Source: Bradyrhizobium sp. NP1 (lineage in GTDB: Bacteria; Pseudomonadota; Alphaproteobacteria; Rhizobiales; Xanthobacteraceae). From it: DNA of 64,000 nucleotides. Numbering within the stretch: position 1 is the stretch's first letter; each line of letters starts with the position of its first letter. Location: contig NZ_CP127385.1 in assembly GCF_030378205.1 (NCBI RefSeq), positions 1,116,001-1,180,000 on the forward strand, written 5' to 3'. Positions 1 to 7,997 of this stretch are shown here, piece by piece. The notes under the pieces are model-generated. The model was not told where the DNA came from. It saw only the letters and a program-made list of their open reading frames with translations, and did no database searches. Made by a program: the position numbers and the translations under genes.

Positions 1-1032
1 ATCGGATAGACCCTGCGCCCAACGTGTCTCCATTGTCTGGCGGTCGAATTCGTAGTCCTTTGATTGTCCTAGCGCGAGTTCCGGACGGTAAATCAGTTCA
101 ACAATGTCCATGGTGGTCACGCAGCGGAATTCATCGAGCAAGGCGGTTTCCGGGCCGCTCCTCAGATCGTCGGGCAGCTTCTCCCAAAGCATGTTGATGC
201 TGTGGCGCAGATCGTGCTGCCGCCGCAATGTGTCGGTAACCGCCCGCGTTCGGCTGGAATAGCGGATGTCCTTGTCCCGCTCGCCCACCTCGTTCAAATT
301 CCTGGGCAGGGCGCCGCGGGCCGGAAAAAGATCCACCTGGAAGATGAGATGGCTGCGGCGCGGGTAATACTCGATCACGTGTTGGAGCGGCGTATTGGAT
401 ACCAGTCCGCCGTCCCAATAGTGCTCGCCATCGATTTCCACGGAGGGAAAGCCCGGCGGCAGCGCGCCGCTCGCAAGGACGTGCTCCGGCCGGATCTCGA
501 TCTCCGCATTGTCGAAGTATACGAAATTGCCTGTCCGGACGTTTACGGCTCCGACGCTGAAGCGAATTTCCCTGGAATTGATGCGGTCGAAATCCACCAG
601 CCGCTCCAATGTGGATTTGAGCGAGTTCGTGTCGTAGTAGCTGGTCGGCGTGCGGCCGAACCACCAGTCGGCAGGCTTTCGCGGTGCGAAGAAGTTTGTC
701 TGACCGAGAAGCAGCGCATGCATCGCGCTAATCTGCTTTGCAAGGTCGAAGGGCAGACCCGCGCCATTGAAGAGACCGGAAATCGGTACGGCCCATCTCG
801 CGGGCGTCGTGATCGCGCGCCAGAACTCACGCAGTTTTTCGACGCGCGTTTCAGGTGAGTTGCCGGCGATCAAAGCGGCATTGATTGCGCCGATCGAGAT
901 CCCGGCCACCCAGTCAGGCTTGTAGTCCGACGAGGCAAGCGCCTCGTAAACGCCGGCTTGATAGCTTCCGAGGGCGCCCCCGCCTTGCAAGACAAGTGCA
1001 ACCTTCTTCGTGTACGATCCTGGCCGCTTCAT
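1..1032 (-). CDS. Patatin-like phospholipase, N-terminal 344 residues (runs off window)
   Basis: Serine acyl-hydrolase of the patatin family, expected to cleave acyl chains from lipids. The frame starts at ATG 1032 and is still open at base 1, so the C-terminus is not seen. Motifs visible: glycine-rich oxyanion loop GGGALG (residues 17-22), nucleophile elbow GISIG with Ser46, and the catalytic Asp207 in WDGG. Beyond the catalytic domain the chain continues (about 215-344) as in the longer rhizobial members with a DUF3734-like tail. No signal peptide is apparent, so a cytoplasmic or membrane-associated enzyme is likely. Its start lies only about 20 bases from a decayed ABC transporter gene. 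Family call is firm; substrate unknown. Confidence 0.88.
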   Translation of the reverse strand, partial: MKRPGSYTKKVALVLQGGGALGSYQAGVYEALASSDYKPDWVAGISIGAINAALIAGNSPETRVEKLREFWRAITTPARWAVPISGLFNGAGLPFDLAKQISAMHALLLGQTNFFAPRKPADWWFGRTPTSYYDTNSLKSTLERLVDFDRINSREIRFSVGAVNVRTGNFVYFDNAEIEIRPEHVLASGALPPGFPSVEIDGEHYWDGGLVSNTPLQHVIEYYPRRSHLIFQVDLFPARGALPRNLNEVGERDKDIRYSSRTRAVTDTLRRQHDLRHSINMLWEKLPDDLRSGPETALLDEFRCVTTMDIVELIYRPELALGQSKDYEFDRQTMETRWAQGLSD

Positions 1033-1050
1033 TGTCCGTCCTCTGTTTTG

Positions 1051-1207
1051 ATCGACAGAATTCTCCGGGGTGCGCGCCCAGGCGAACTCCCGGTCGGGAC
1101 CCCAACCAAATTCGAGCTAGTTATCAATCTCGAAGCCGCCAAGGCGCTCGGCCTCACGATACCGGAATCGTTCCTGCCGCGCTGCGCGCCGACTAGGTGA
1201 TCGAATA
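1051..1207 (+). pseudogene. C-terminal remnant of an ABC substrate-binding protein (PF04392-type)
   Basis: Reads IDRILRGARPGELPV followed by PTKFELVINLEAAKALGLTI, the very conserved end of the PF04392 (ABC_sub_bind) proteins abundant in Bradyrhizobium. The usual ending LLLRADEVIE is still legible, but a short insertion (about 1178-1183) shifts the frame and the Glu codon has become TAG, giving an early stop at 1198. Everything upstream of about residue -50 is missing; the neighbouring patatin gene starts 19 bases away. Clearly non-functional; it marks a deletion endpoint. The stop codon of the original gene is directly followed by the group II intron boundary. Confidence 0.7.
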
Positions 1208-1208
1208 A

Positions 1209-1740
1209 GTGCGCCAGCCGCAAGCTGGTGCGATCCAGCCGGTGAAAGTCCGGCCCAAGTAAGGGGTAGCGCCTGCTTGGTAACGAGTGTTGCGTGGTCA
1301 CTGGCGACAGTGACTGCGAAGCGTACGCAGTGATTGCGTGGGATATGGGATTGAGCCACGAAAGATCAGATGTCGCAGGGGCCGAGGGTTTCTATTCGCT
1401 CGAAGGCAACATGTACGGCACCGTTATGCGAGGTGCTGACGCTCTGCCGGGGTCCAAGGCCACATCACGTGCAAAAGGATCGCATCGGAAGCTGGGAGAT
1501 CTCTGGTCTGACCGGAACGGTGTTTGCCGGTACCGGCCCGCGTCGGGAAGGTGAGGAGCCGTAGCCGATGATGAAGGGGCCCGAGAAGTCTGACTCTGTC
1601 ATAGTAGCTGTGAAGCTGCCGAACAAAGCGGAAGGGCCTTCGGCGCGGGCTCTGGGGGAGCCCGTGGGGATTGGGACTAGGTTGGAATGCGGGCCAACGA
1701 GAAAAGGCCGGCGGGCGTTACACCACCGACCTCGTTCTTG
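1209..1740 (+). mobile_element. Group II intron, 5' portion only (ribozyme domain I onwards, truncated)
   Basis: Begins with GTGCGCCAG, fitting the GTGYG 5' end of bacterial group II introns, followed by the short hairpin CCAGCCGCAAGCTGG and the domain I signature CCGGTGAAAGTCCGG. About 360 bases in, the start of the intron-encoded reverse transcriptase appears. No reverse transcriptase palm, maturase or domain V/VI is present, so the copy is 3'-truncated and cannot move by itself. It sits immediately after the stop codon of the decayed ABC binding-protein gene. The exact right end is uncertain; similarity fades at about 1700-1740. Confidence 0.65.
1568..1735 (+). pseudogene. Group II intron reverse transcriptase/maturase, N-terminal fragment
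   Basis: The frame beginning MMKGPEKSDSVIVAVKLPNK at 1568 matches the typical start of intron-encoded proteins of rhizobial group II introns (MKGPEKSD...VKPxNKA). After about 50 residues the reading frame departs from the family and none of the reverse transcriptase motifs, including the YADD box, is present. It lies inside the truncated intron, 360 bases after the intron start, the usual position. Non-functional remnant; the 3' limit is approximate. Bases 1741-2031 after it hold nothing I recognise. Confidence 0.55.
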
Positions 1741-2031
1741 CGACTGCCGGCTTAGGTCGTCCGGTTCCGCCGCATTTCTGCGAGAACCTAATATCGCGTC
1801 CGACCATCGGCAAGCACCGCCACGCTCGTGTGATCGTGCGTGATCGTTTTGACATCCCGGAAGCGTGACCAATAACATTGATGAGCAAGTGTTTCAGCAT
1901 AGCGCAACGTTGCTATTTGCGACGCAATAACACCATGTCGGCGAATGTCCGCTGATAGGCGAATAGCGGGATCCCGCGCGAACAAGCTGAACTACGTCGC
2001 ATAAGACATTCACACTTCATTAACGTGGGCT

Positions 2032-2364
2032 TCACGCCACCATGACTTTGCCGCCTCCCACCGTCTGAATAGTCTCGAACCCCTCGAACTGCGGGTGCTC
2101 AAGATAGAGCGGCTTGTTATCGCCGGCTTTGTGATGCGCCGCGCGGAAAGCGTCGGACTTTGTCCATGCTTCAAAGGTGGCGCGGTTCTTCCACACCGTA
2201 TGTGACGCATACAGCGTGTGGTCCTCTGCTTCAGGACCTTTGAGAAGGTGGAACTCCACAAAGCCCGGCACTTTGTCGAGATGGCTGTCGCGCGACAACC
2301 AGACGTTCTCGAAAGCAGCTTCCGACCCCTTGATCACTTTGAAGCGGTTCATTGCGATGAACAT
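2032..2364 (-). CDS. Antibiotic biosynthesis monooxygenase (ABM)-domain heme-degrading protein
   Basis: A 110-residue ABM-fold protein of the IsdG/HmuQ type, which forms a small dimeric beta-barrel and opens heme to release iron. The N-terminus MFIAMNRFKV, the Trp-containing helix (AFENVWLSRDSH), the FVEFHLLKGPE strand and the YASHTVWKN segment are in the order typical for rhizobial heme monooxygenases, and the length is that of a complete one-domain protein. Asn6, Trp22 and His residues in the central region are candidates for the catalytic triad by family comparison. Monocistronic; a short gap separates it from the downstream ornithine aminotransferase. Other ABM proteins act on quinones, so the heme role is an inference from family resemblance. 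Confidence 0.7.
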   Translation of the reverse strand: MFIAMNRFKVIKGSEAAFENVWLSRDSHLDKVPGFVEFHLLKGPEAEDHTLYASHTVWKNRATFEAWTKSDAFRAAHHKAGDNKPLYLEHPQFEGFETIQTVGGGKVMVA

Positions 2365-2536
2365 CTAATGTCTCCTGTTGTCGTGTTCGAGCCGTCTACC
2401 GATGATAGCGCAATCAAGCTATCGACAAATATTTGAAAATCGAAAAGGTAGAATGCTCTCCCGCGGGTGGGGGTGAGCAACCGTCAAGCCTACGCTGGCA
2501 ACAATGATCCCCCGCTGAACTGCGAAGCATCGTCCA

Positions 2537-3751
2537 TCATGAGAAATCCTGTCTCAAGGTGGCACCAATTCTCTCCAGCGCCCAATCAACTTGATCGTTG
2601 GTGATCACAAGGGGCGGGGCAATGCGGATCGTGTGTCCATGTGTGTCCTTGGCAAGGATGCCCCTCCCCTGCAGGGCCTCACAGTAACGACGTGCAGCGC
2701 CTGCTTCTGGGTAAAGTTCGACTGCCAGCATTAGCCCGCGTCCGCGCACCTCGCGGATCGTGTTGGCGCGGATGCTCCTGAGGCCATCGAGAAACCGCGC
2801 ACCCTGGACGGCGGCGTTCTCAATCATTCCTTCCTCGACAAGCGCGCGCAAAGCTGCCCGCGCCACCGCGCAGGCGAGCGGGTTGCCGCCAAAGGTTGAG
2901 CCATGCTGACCGGGTTTCAGGGTGCCCAGCACTTCGTTATTAGAAAGGACGGCGGACACCGGATAAAAGCCCCCGGATAACGCTTTGCCGAGTAGCGTGA
3001 CATCTGCCTCGATGCCATCGTGTTGCTCAGCGAGCAACTTGCCGGTACGGCCGAGTCCGGTTTGGATCTCATCGAGGATCAGCATCACGTCGTGCGCGGT
3101 GCAGAGCTCGCGTACCCTTTTGAAATAGCCGGGCGACGGGAGGATGACGCCAGCTTCTCCCTGGATTGGCTCGACGAGGAAGCCGACCGTGCTCGGCGTT
3201 ATCGCCTCCTCCAACGCCTTGGCGTCGCCGAAGGGTATGATCTTGAAGCCCGGCGCGAATGGTCCGAAATGCTCACGTGCGGCCGTGTCGGTGCTGAAGC
3301 CGATGATACCGAGGGTGCGTCCGTGGAAGTTGTCAGCGCAAACGATGATCTCGGCTTGCCCATCCGGCACGCCCTTCACTTCGTATCCCCATTTGCGCAC
3401 GGCCTTGATCGCGCTCTCCACCGCCTCGGCACCGCTATTCATGGGCAGTATCTTGTGGGAACCGGTGAGCTCTGCGATCTGTTCGTAGAAGGAGGCCAGT
3501 TGGTCGTTGTGGAATGCGCGGGAAGTCAAAGTCAGCTTGCCCGCCTGTTCCACTATCGCGGCCAGAATCTTCGGATGGCAGTGCCCCTGGTTCACCGCCG
3601 AATAGGCTGAGAGGCAATCGAGATAACGGTTGCCTTGCGTATCCCACACCCAGACGCCTTCGCCGCGCGACAGAACAACGCCTAGCGGATCGTAATTCTG
3701 GGCGCCAAAACGCGCTTCCGTTGCGATGAAGTCAGTTGCCGGTCGACCCAT
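2537..3751 (-). CDS. rocD: Ornithine aminotransferase
   Basis: PLP-dependent class III aminotransferase that converts L-ornithine and 2-oxoglutarate to glutamate semialdehyde and glutamate, linking arginine breakdown to proline and glutamate. The start at ATG 3751 gives 404 residues beginning [20 protein letters not shown], the usual N-terminus, with a GAAAG ribosome site just upstream; a longer frame to 3847 exists but lacks family similarity. Motifs: [35 protein letters not shown] with the cofactor Asp, and the Schiff-base lysine in [12 protein letters not shown]. Cytoplasmic. Nearby genes do not belong to arginine catabolism, so it seems to be a stand-alone unit. Confidence 0.9.
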   Translation of the reverse strand: MGRPATDFIATEARFGAQNYDPLGVVLSRGEGVWVWDTQGNRYLDCLSAYSAVNQGHCHPKILAAIVEQAGKLTLTSRAFHNDQLASFYEQIAELTGSHKILPMNSGAEAVESAIKAVRKWGYEVKGVPDGQAEIIVCADNFHGRTLGIIGFSTDTAAREHFGPFAPGFKIIPFGDAKALEEAITPSTVGFLVEPIQGEAGVILPSPGYFKRVRELCTAHDVMLILDEIQTGLGRTGKLLAEQHDGIEADVTLLGKALSGGFYPVSAVLSNNEVLGTLKPGQHGSTFGGNPLACAVARAALRALVEEGMIENAAVQGARFLDGLRSIRANTIREVRGRGLMLAVELYPEAGAARRYCEALQGRGILAKDTHGHTIRIAPPLVITNDQVDWALERIGATLRQDFS

Positions 3752-4109
3752 CTTTCGACACTCTAGTTGGAGCGAGCAACACCAATTGGGTCTCCAATCG
3801 CTTTTATCATAACCTCGGCCTGCGCCATAGGCCAGGATCAGTGGCATCGCAGTGCATGCGGCAGCTCACGAGATGTCACAATCACAGGCTGGCGAAGTCC
3901 TCGTATCGCGCGTCGTTACCGATCTCGTGGCGGGTGCGCCGTCTTCGCTGCATCGAGCGCCTTGGCACTCACTGCGTTGAACGACAGGCCGGGCGGCAGC
4001 ATCAGTCATCGATACCGACTTTCTTAGTCGACCGTTGTTAGACGCAACCATCATTGGCGTGCCACAGTTCAACCGCACACTTGGACGGGGCGCAGGCGAT
4101 GGATACGTG
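3752..4109. other. Intergenic stretch, nothing recognised
   Basis: About 360 bases between the ornithine aminotransferase start and the end of the first MarR gene. Reading frames on both strands are short and show no family similarity. It presumably carries the promoter of rocD, but no clear -35/-10 pair stands out. Confidence 0.4.
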
Positions 4110-4637
4110 TTACCTCGTCGTGCGCAACGTTTTCGAGGCCCCTTCGAGCCATGGGTATCGAGGAGTCACGACGTGATCGAAGATACGTTTCAGAAGCTCC
4201 GCGAGAAGTTGTTTTTCTGCGGAACTCAGGACGCTCATCGCATCGTCAACGATGGCCAGAAAGAGAGGTGGCAGGCTGTCGTAGATCTTTTGCCCCTCGC
4301 GTGTGAGGCGCACGTCGACGATGCGTGCATTGTCGGGGCGTTTTGTTCGCAACGCGTAGCCCCTATTTTCCAATTGGTCGACAATGCGGCTGACCACGGA
4401 TTGCTCGATGACGGTGTCGCGTGAGATTTCACCTACGCTCGCCGATTTTCGGGCATCTAGCATTTGCATGATCCGAAATTGTTGCACTGTGAGATCGAGA
4501 GGCCGCAGGTGCTCAAGAAGCCTCAGATTAAGAATGTTTATGAGGCGGCTCAGATAATGAGGCAGGTAGCCGCGCATACTCGGCGGCTCCTGCATATTTT
4601 CGCTCAAGTCAGCAGTGCGTTTGCGGATGCGGCTCAT
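4110..4637 (-). CDS. MarR-family transcriptional regulator (copy 1)
   Basis: Winged-helix repressor of 175 residues, about the MarR size. Start chosen at ATG 4637 (MSRIRKRTADLS) with GGAG eight bases upstream; the second copy at 9858-10364 also begins MSR. Recognition helix region SVGEISRDTVIEQSVVSRIV (residues about 75-95) followed by the wing and the LTREGQKIY segment. From SMRGYLPHYLSRL to TPRYPWL it is nearly the same as the second copy, differing mainly at the ends. Upstream lies a CATATG operator also found before the second copy, iorA and the extradiol dioxygenase gene, so it probably controls the aromatic block and itself. MarR proteins typically release DNA on binding small aromatic ligands. 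Confidence 0.88.
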   Translation of the reverse strand: MSRIRKRTADLSENMQEPPSMRGYLPHYLSRLINILNLRLLEHLRPLDLTVQQFRIMQMLDARKSASVGEISRDTVIEQSVVSRIVDQLENRGYALRTKRPDNARIVDVRLTREGQKIYDSLPPLFLAIVDDAMSVLSSAEKQLLAELLKRIFDHVVTPRYPWLEGASKTLRTTR

Positions 4638-4665
4638 CAGCCTACTCCAATTCAACAAACCATTG

Positions 4666-4702
4666 TTCGGGTATAGGAATATACATATGTTTTCATCGAA
4701 AA
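4666..4702 (-). promoter_or_regulatory. Putative MarR operator/promoter upstream of MarR copy 1
   Basis: Read on the minus strand, TTTTCGATGAAAACATATG followed by TATATTCCTATAC. The core CATATG is at 4684-4689. An almost identical block of about 30 bases precedes the second MarR gene (core 10406-10411). The arrangement is an imperfect inverted repeat, TACATATG then four to five bases then CATCGA, compatible with autoregulation. Confidence 0.55.
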
Positions 4703-5073
4703 CTATGGGGCATTACAGTTAAGCACTGCCCTGGCTGGTGGGGCTGGGGCCAATTGGTGGTGAAACCTCTCTCCACCTCGGTGAAAGGCATTCCATAGCA
4801 GGTGGCTCGACGCGAGAAGGGCGCGAACCCAAACCATGGCTCGTCGCGCTACTCGGTCGGGGACTATACAAGCTCTACGTTCGAAAGGCCGGTCGGCGCC
4901 GATGGGCTGCGCGAACGGCACAAAGGCCCGCGGCGGGTCTATCTTCGTGGGCCGACAAATCGGCTTGAGCTATCAATGCAAGTTCAAACGGCATGACGAG
5001 CGGGGTCAGTTCCTGCGGACGCTGGAAGGCATCGTTGCGGTTCTGAAGAAGCCTGGAGCGGCACCAGAGTAAG
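4703..5073 (+). other. Degenerate stretch with an unassigned reading frame
   Basis: No intact gene. An open frame ending at 5072 (after Met at 4836) reads in its last part GLSYQCKFKRHDERGQFLRT and EGIVAVLKK, which looks protein-like and could be the tail of a decayed gene, but I cannot assign a family. Frames upstream of about 4900 look random. Transition to the broken MarR gene on the other strand follows directly. Confidence 0.3.
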
Positions 5074-5417
5074 TCACGACCATGATTTGGTATGTCCTCG
5101 ATCGGAAGGCTTGTCGGCGCTGAAGGAGATCGGCGTTGTCACGAAAGCGGCGTGCGCGGCTGCGTCGATGCCTGCGAACATCCTTTCGTAGGTCCTGCGT
5201 ATCGTAAGCCAGATACGGTCGAATACTGCCCGGCCCTCATCGGTTATCCAAACGCGCGATGCGCGGTCGTCGGCCCGAGCTTCAAGATCGTCACGTAGGA
5301 GGGATTTGTAGCCTCCCATGATCCGATTCATCAGATAGGGCGCGACGTGCCGTAGCCCGATCTCGCCGAGCGAATCTCGTGCGGATCGTTATCGGCGGCA
5401 TTTCCGCCGTCGTTCAT
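5074..5417 (-). pseudogene. MarR-family regulator, frameshifted and internally deleted
   Basis: A start at ATG 5417 with a good ribosome site (GGAAGGAGCAGG) reads MNDGGNAADNDPHEIR, then loses frame. In the next frame GEIGLRHVAPYLMNRIMGGY continues the gene, but the sequence jumps to LLRDDLEARADDRASRVWIT and DEGRAVFDRIWLTIRRTYERMFAGIDA. The central part that would hold the recognition helix is therefore missing, and the C-terminus runs into unrelated sequence. It belongs to a different MarR subgroup from the two intact copies. Not expected to bind DNA. Confidence 0.7.
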
Positions 5418-5751
5418 GCCTGCTCCTTCCGCAATTCTCTATCGGCACAGGTACCGTCTCCAGACGGACGGTCCCTTTGACAACCTTTGATCATTCAAAG
5501 ATTGAAATGAGGGTCGGCACTCGGTCGTTCACGGGATATCTACTTTCTTGGAGGCGCTCACCGACCACTTTTAGTGGGGCCGTTTATTGAAATCGCGCCC
5601 ACAACTCACCCTGCCGATCTGCTCGCGCGAGAAGGCTCTCGGATTGGTATCTCTTGGCGCAATCGAAACACACAAAAACATGCAAATTCATTCGATTAGA
5701 GCGCCCCAGAAGTGCCAAGAACTTGCTTTTGTCCATAGAAGCTCATTTTCG
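5418..5751. other. Intergenic stretch upstream of the iorA promoter
   Basis: About 330 bases of lower-GC sequence without a convincing gene on either strand. It separates the broken MarR gene from the iorA promoter. Small hairpins are present, for example CCGTCTCCAGACGG near 5454, but no T-tract follows. Confidence 0.35.
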
Positions 5752-5789
5752 TTGACAGGTTGTAAGAAATACATATGATTTTACATGTA
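5752..5789 (+). promoter_or_regulatory. iorA promoter with overlapping MarR-type operator
   Basis: TTGACA at 5752-5757 and TATGAT at 5774-5779 with a 16-base spacer form a strong sigma-70-like promoter. The -10 box lies inside the imperfect palindrome TACATATGATTTTACATGTA (5770-5789). The promoter before the extradiol dioxygenase gene has the same plan: TTGACAG, a spacer, CATATG, then ACATGTA. A repressor bound here would block RNA polymerase. The coding start is 33 bases further on. Confidence 0.7.
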
Positions 5790-5821
5790 GCGAGATCCAC
5801 GACGCAGTGCGAGGGACTTAA

Positions 5822-7975
5822 ATGGCTGAGCGGTCGTTTGCCAGAGAGGTCGAGGATTTGAGGCTCGGAGACGGGCATATCTTTAGGGGCGAAGGTATTC
5901 TCGCGATCAGCAAAGCACTGCTGCAGTCTGGAGTATCCTACGTTGGCGGATACCAAGGTTCGCCGATCTCGCATCTGATGGACGTTTTAGTCGATGCGAA
6001 GGACGTCATGGAAGATCTCGGCGTCCATTTCGAATCGTCGGCGTCAGAGGCCGCAGCCGCCGCGATGTTGTCGGCCTCGGTTATGTATCCTTTGCGAGGG
6101 GCCGTCACCTGGAAATCGACTGCCGGCACAAATGTCGCTTCTGATGCGCTGTCGAATCTCTCTTCGGGGGGCGTTACGGGTGGCGCCCTCGTCATCATCG
6201 GCGAGGACTACGGCGAAGGCTCGTCGATCATGCAGGAGCGCAGCTATGCTTTTGCGATGAAATCGCAGATATGGCTCCTCAATCCGCGCCCCAATCTTCC
6301 CTCGATCGTTGAGGCCGTTGAAGTCGGCTTCGAGCTTTCTGAAGCGTCCAACACACCGGTCATGTTGCAGGTCGGTATCCGCAGTTGCCATGTGCATGGC
6401 CAGTTCACGGCAAAGAACAACAAGCGACCTGCCTATACGCTCAAGCAAGCGCTCGAGAATCCAGTTCGGGACGTTAATCGTATTGTGCTGCCTCCTGCGT
6501 CTTTTCATCACGAGAAGCAAAAACATGAGAAGCGTTGGCCTGCGGCGGTCGAGTTCATCAAGAGCCGGAGGCTCAACGAATTCTTCGGGCCCTCAGATGG
6601 CGAAGTGGGCATCATTATGGTCGGCGGCGTGTACAACGGCGTCATGCGGGCCCTCCAGCAACTCGGTCTTGCTGACGTCTACGGCAACTCGGTTATCCCC
6701 CTCTGTGTCCTTAACGTCGCCTACCCGTTGATCGACGATCAGATGGCGGAGTTCTGTGCAAATAAGAAAGCCGTCCTCATAATCGAGGAGGGCGCGCCGG
6801 AATACATCGAGCAGTCACTGAATACGATACTTCGGCGCCGCGACATCCAGACCATGGTGACAGGGAAGGGTGTGTTGCCGATGGGCGGCGAATACACCCC
6901 GCCCGTCCTCATGAATGGCATCAACGCCTTTCTCGAATCCTACCAACCCCTTCTTCTCAGAAACCGCCCGCCGCTTCCCGATGCGACCCCGGTCCTCGCC
7001 GATCCAAGGGTGAGGGCACTCGCGGATGTGGTGCCGGCGCGCCCTGCGGGCTTCTGCATCGGGTGTCCAGAGCGACCGATCTTCGCTGCGATGAAACTCG
7101 TCGAGAAGGAACTCGGCGAACATCACGTGTCCGCCGACATCGGCTGCCATCTCTTCTCGATCCTGCCGCCGTTCAACATCGGCAGCACGACCATGGGCTA
7201 CGGTCTGGGTCCAGCTTCCGCGTCTGCTTTCAACGTCGACGCCGGAAAACGTTCCATCTCCGTGATGGGTGACGGCGGCTTCTGGCACAACGGCCTCGCG
7301 AGTTCGGTCGGCAACGCCGTTTTCAACAAGCATGACGGCGTCATCCTTGTTGTCGACAACTATTATTCTGCAGCAACCGGAGGGCAGGACCTCCTGTCGT
7401 CCCGCGCCCTCAACTCCCGCCGGAAGACCAACAACTCAATCGTCAACGCCGTCCGCGGGATTGGCGCGACGTGGGTGCGCCAAATCGATTGGACCTACGA
7501 TGTCGTTAAGATGCGGGCCACGCTGCGCGAGGCGCTTACGACGAAGGAAAAGGGCCCCAAGATCATCGTAGCGTCGTCGGAGTGCATGCTGAACAAGCAG
7601 CGCCGCGTGAAGCCTCAGTTCGCCATCGACGTCAAGGCAGGAAGGCGGATGGTGAAGGAGCGCTTCGGCGTGGACGAGGAGGTCTGCACTGGCGATCACG
7701 CCTGCATCAGACTATCCGGATGCCCGTCCCTTTCGGTCAAGCATACTGAGGATCCATTGAGGGACGATCCGGTGGCGGCGATCGACAATAGCTGCGTGGG
7801 TTGCGGAAACTGCGGCGAGGTTTCCGAAGCCGCGGTTCTCTGCCCTTCGTTTTACCGCGCCGACATCATTCACAACCCGACCGGTTGGGACCGCTTCTTG
7901 TATCGGATCCGCAGCGCGGTGATCGGGTGGATGCAGGGCCGCCGCCGTGGCGGCCGGATCGTCTTTGTGGACTGA
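5822..7975 (+). CDS. iorA: Indolepyruvate ferredoxin oxidoreductase, alpha subunit
   Basis: TPP- and iron-sulfur-dependent 2-oxoacid oxidoreductase, expected to turn an aryl-pyruvate and CoA into aryl-acetyl-CoA, CO2 and reduced ferredoxin. The 717 residues match the long aerobic proteobacterial type. The N-terminal pyrimidine domain contains GYQGSPISHLMD and FESSASEAAAAAML; the TPP site is VMGDGGFWHNGLASSVGNAV (about residues 480-500). The C-terminal ferredoxin-like segment keeps CVGCGNC plus scattered cysteines. It overlaps no gene, and iorB begins 22 bases after its stop. Driven by a strong promoter with a MarR-type operator. Indolepyruvate itself is only the family default; phenylpyruvate or hydroxyphenylpyruvate are equally possible. 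Confidence 0.85.
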   Translation: MAERSFAREVEDLRLGDGHIFRGEGILAISKALLQSGVSYVGGYQGSPISHLMDVLVDAKDVMEDLGVHFESSASEAAAAAMLSASVMYPLRGAVTWKSTAGTNVASDALSNLSSGGVTGGALVIIGEDYGEGSSIMQERSYAFAMKSQIWLLNPRPNLPSIVEAVEVGFELSEASNTPVMLQVGIRSCHVHGQFTAKNNKRPAYTLKQALENPVRDVNRIVLPPASFHHEKQKHEKRWPAAVEFIKSRRLNEFFGPSDGEVGIIMVGGVYNGVMRALQQLGLADVYGNSVIPLCVLNVAYPLIDDQMAEFCANKKAVLIIEEGAPEYIEQSLNTILRRRDIQTMVTGKGVLPMGGEYTPPVLMNGINAFLESYQPLLLRNRPPLPDATPVLADPRVRALADVVPARPAGFCIGCPERPIFAAMKLVEKELGEHHVSADIGCHLFSILPPFNIGSTTMGYGLGPASASAFNVDAGKRSISVMGDGGFWHNGLASSVGNAVFNKHDGVILVVDNYYSAATGGQDLLSSRALNSRRKTNNSIVNAVRGIGATWVRQIDWTYDVVKMRATLREALTTKEKGPKIIVASSECMLNKQRRVKPQFAIDVKAGRRMVKERFGVDEEVCTGDHACIRLSGCPSLSVKHTEDPLRDDPVAAIDNSCVGCGNCGEVSEAAVLCPSFYRADIIHNPTGWDRFLYRIRSAVIGWMQGRRRGGRIVFVD

Positions 7976-7997
7976 GGAGGCGAAGATCGACGCGAAA

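Noticed and set aside
131..858. Open frames on both strands over the first 900 bases (for example 202-858 plus and 131-664 minus)
   Set aside because: They are shadows of the patatin gene, which is read in another minus-strand frame and has clear catalytic motifs.
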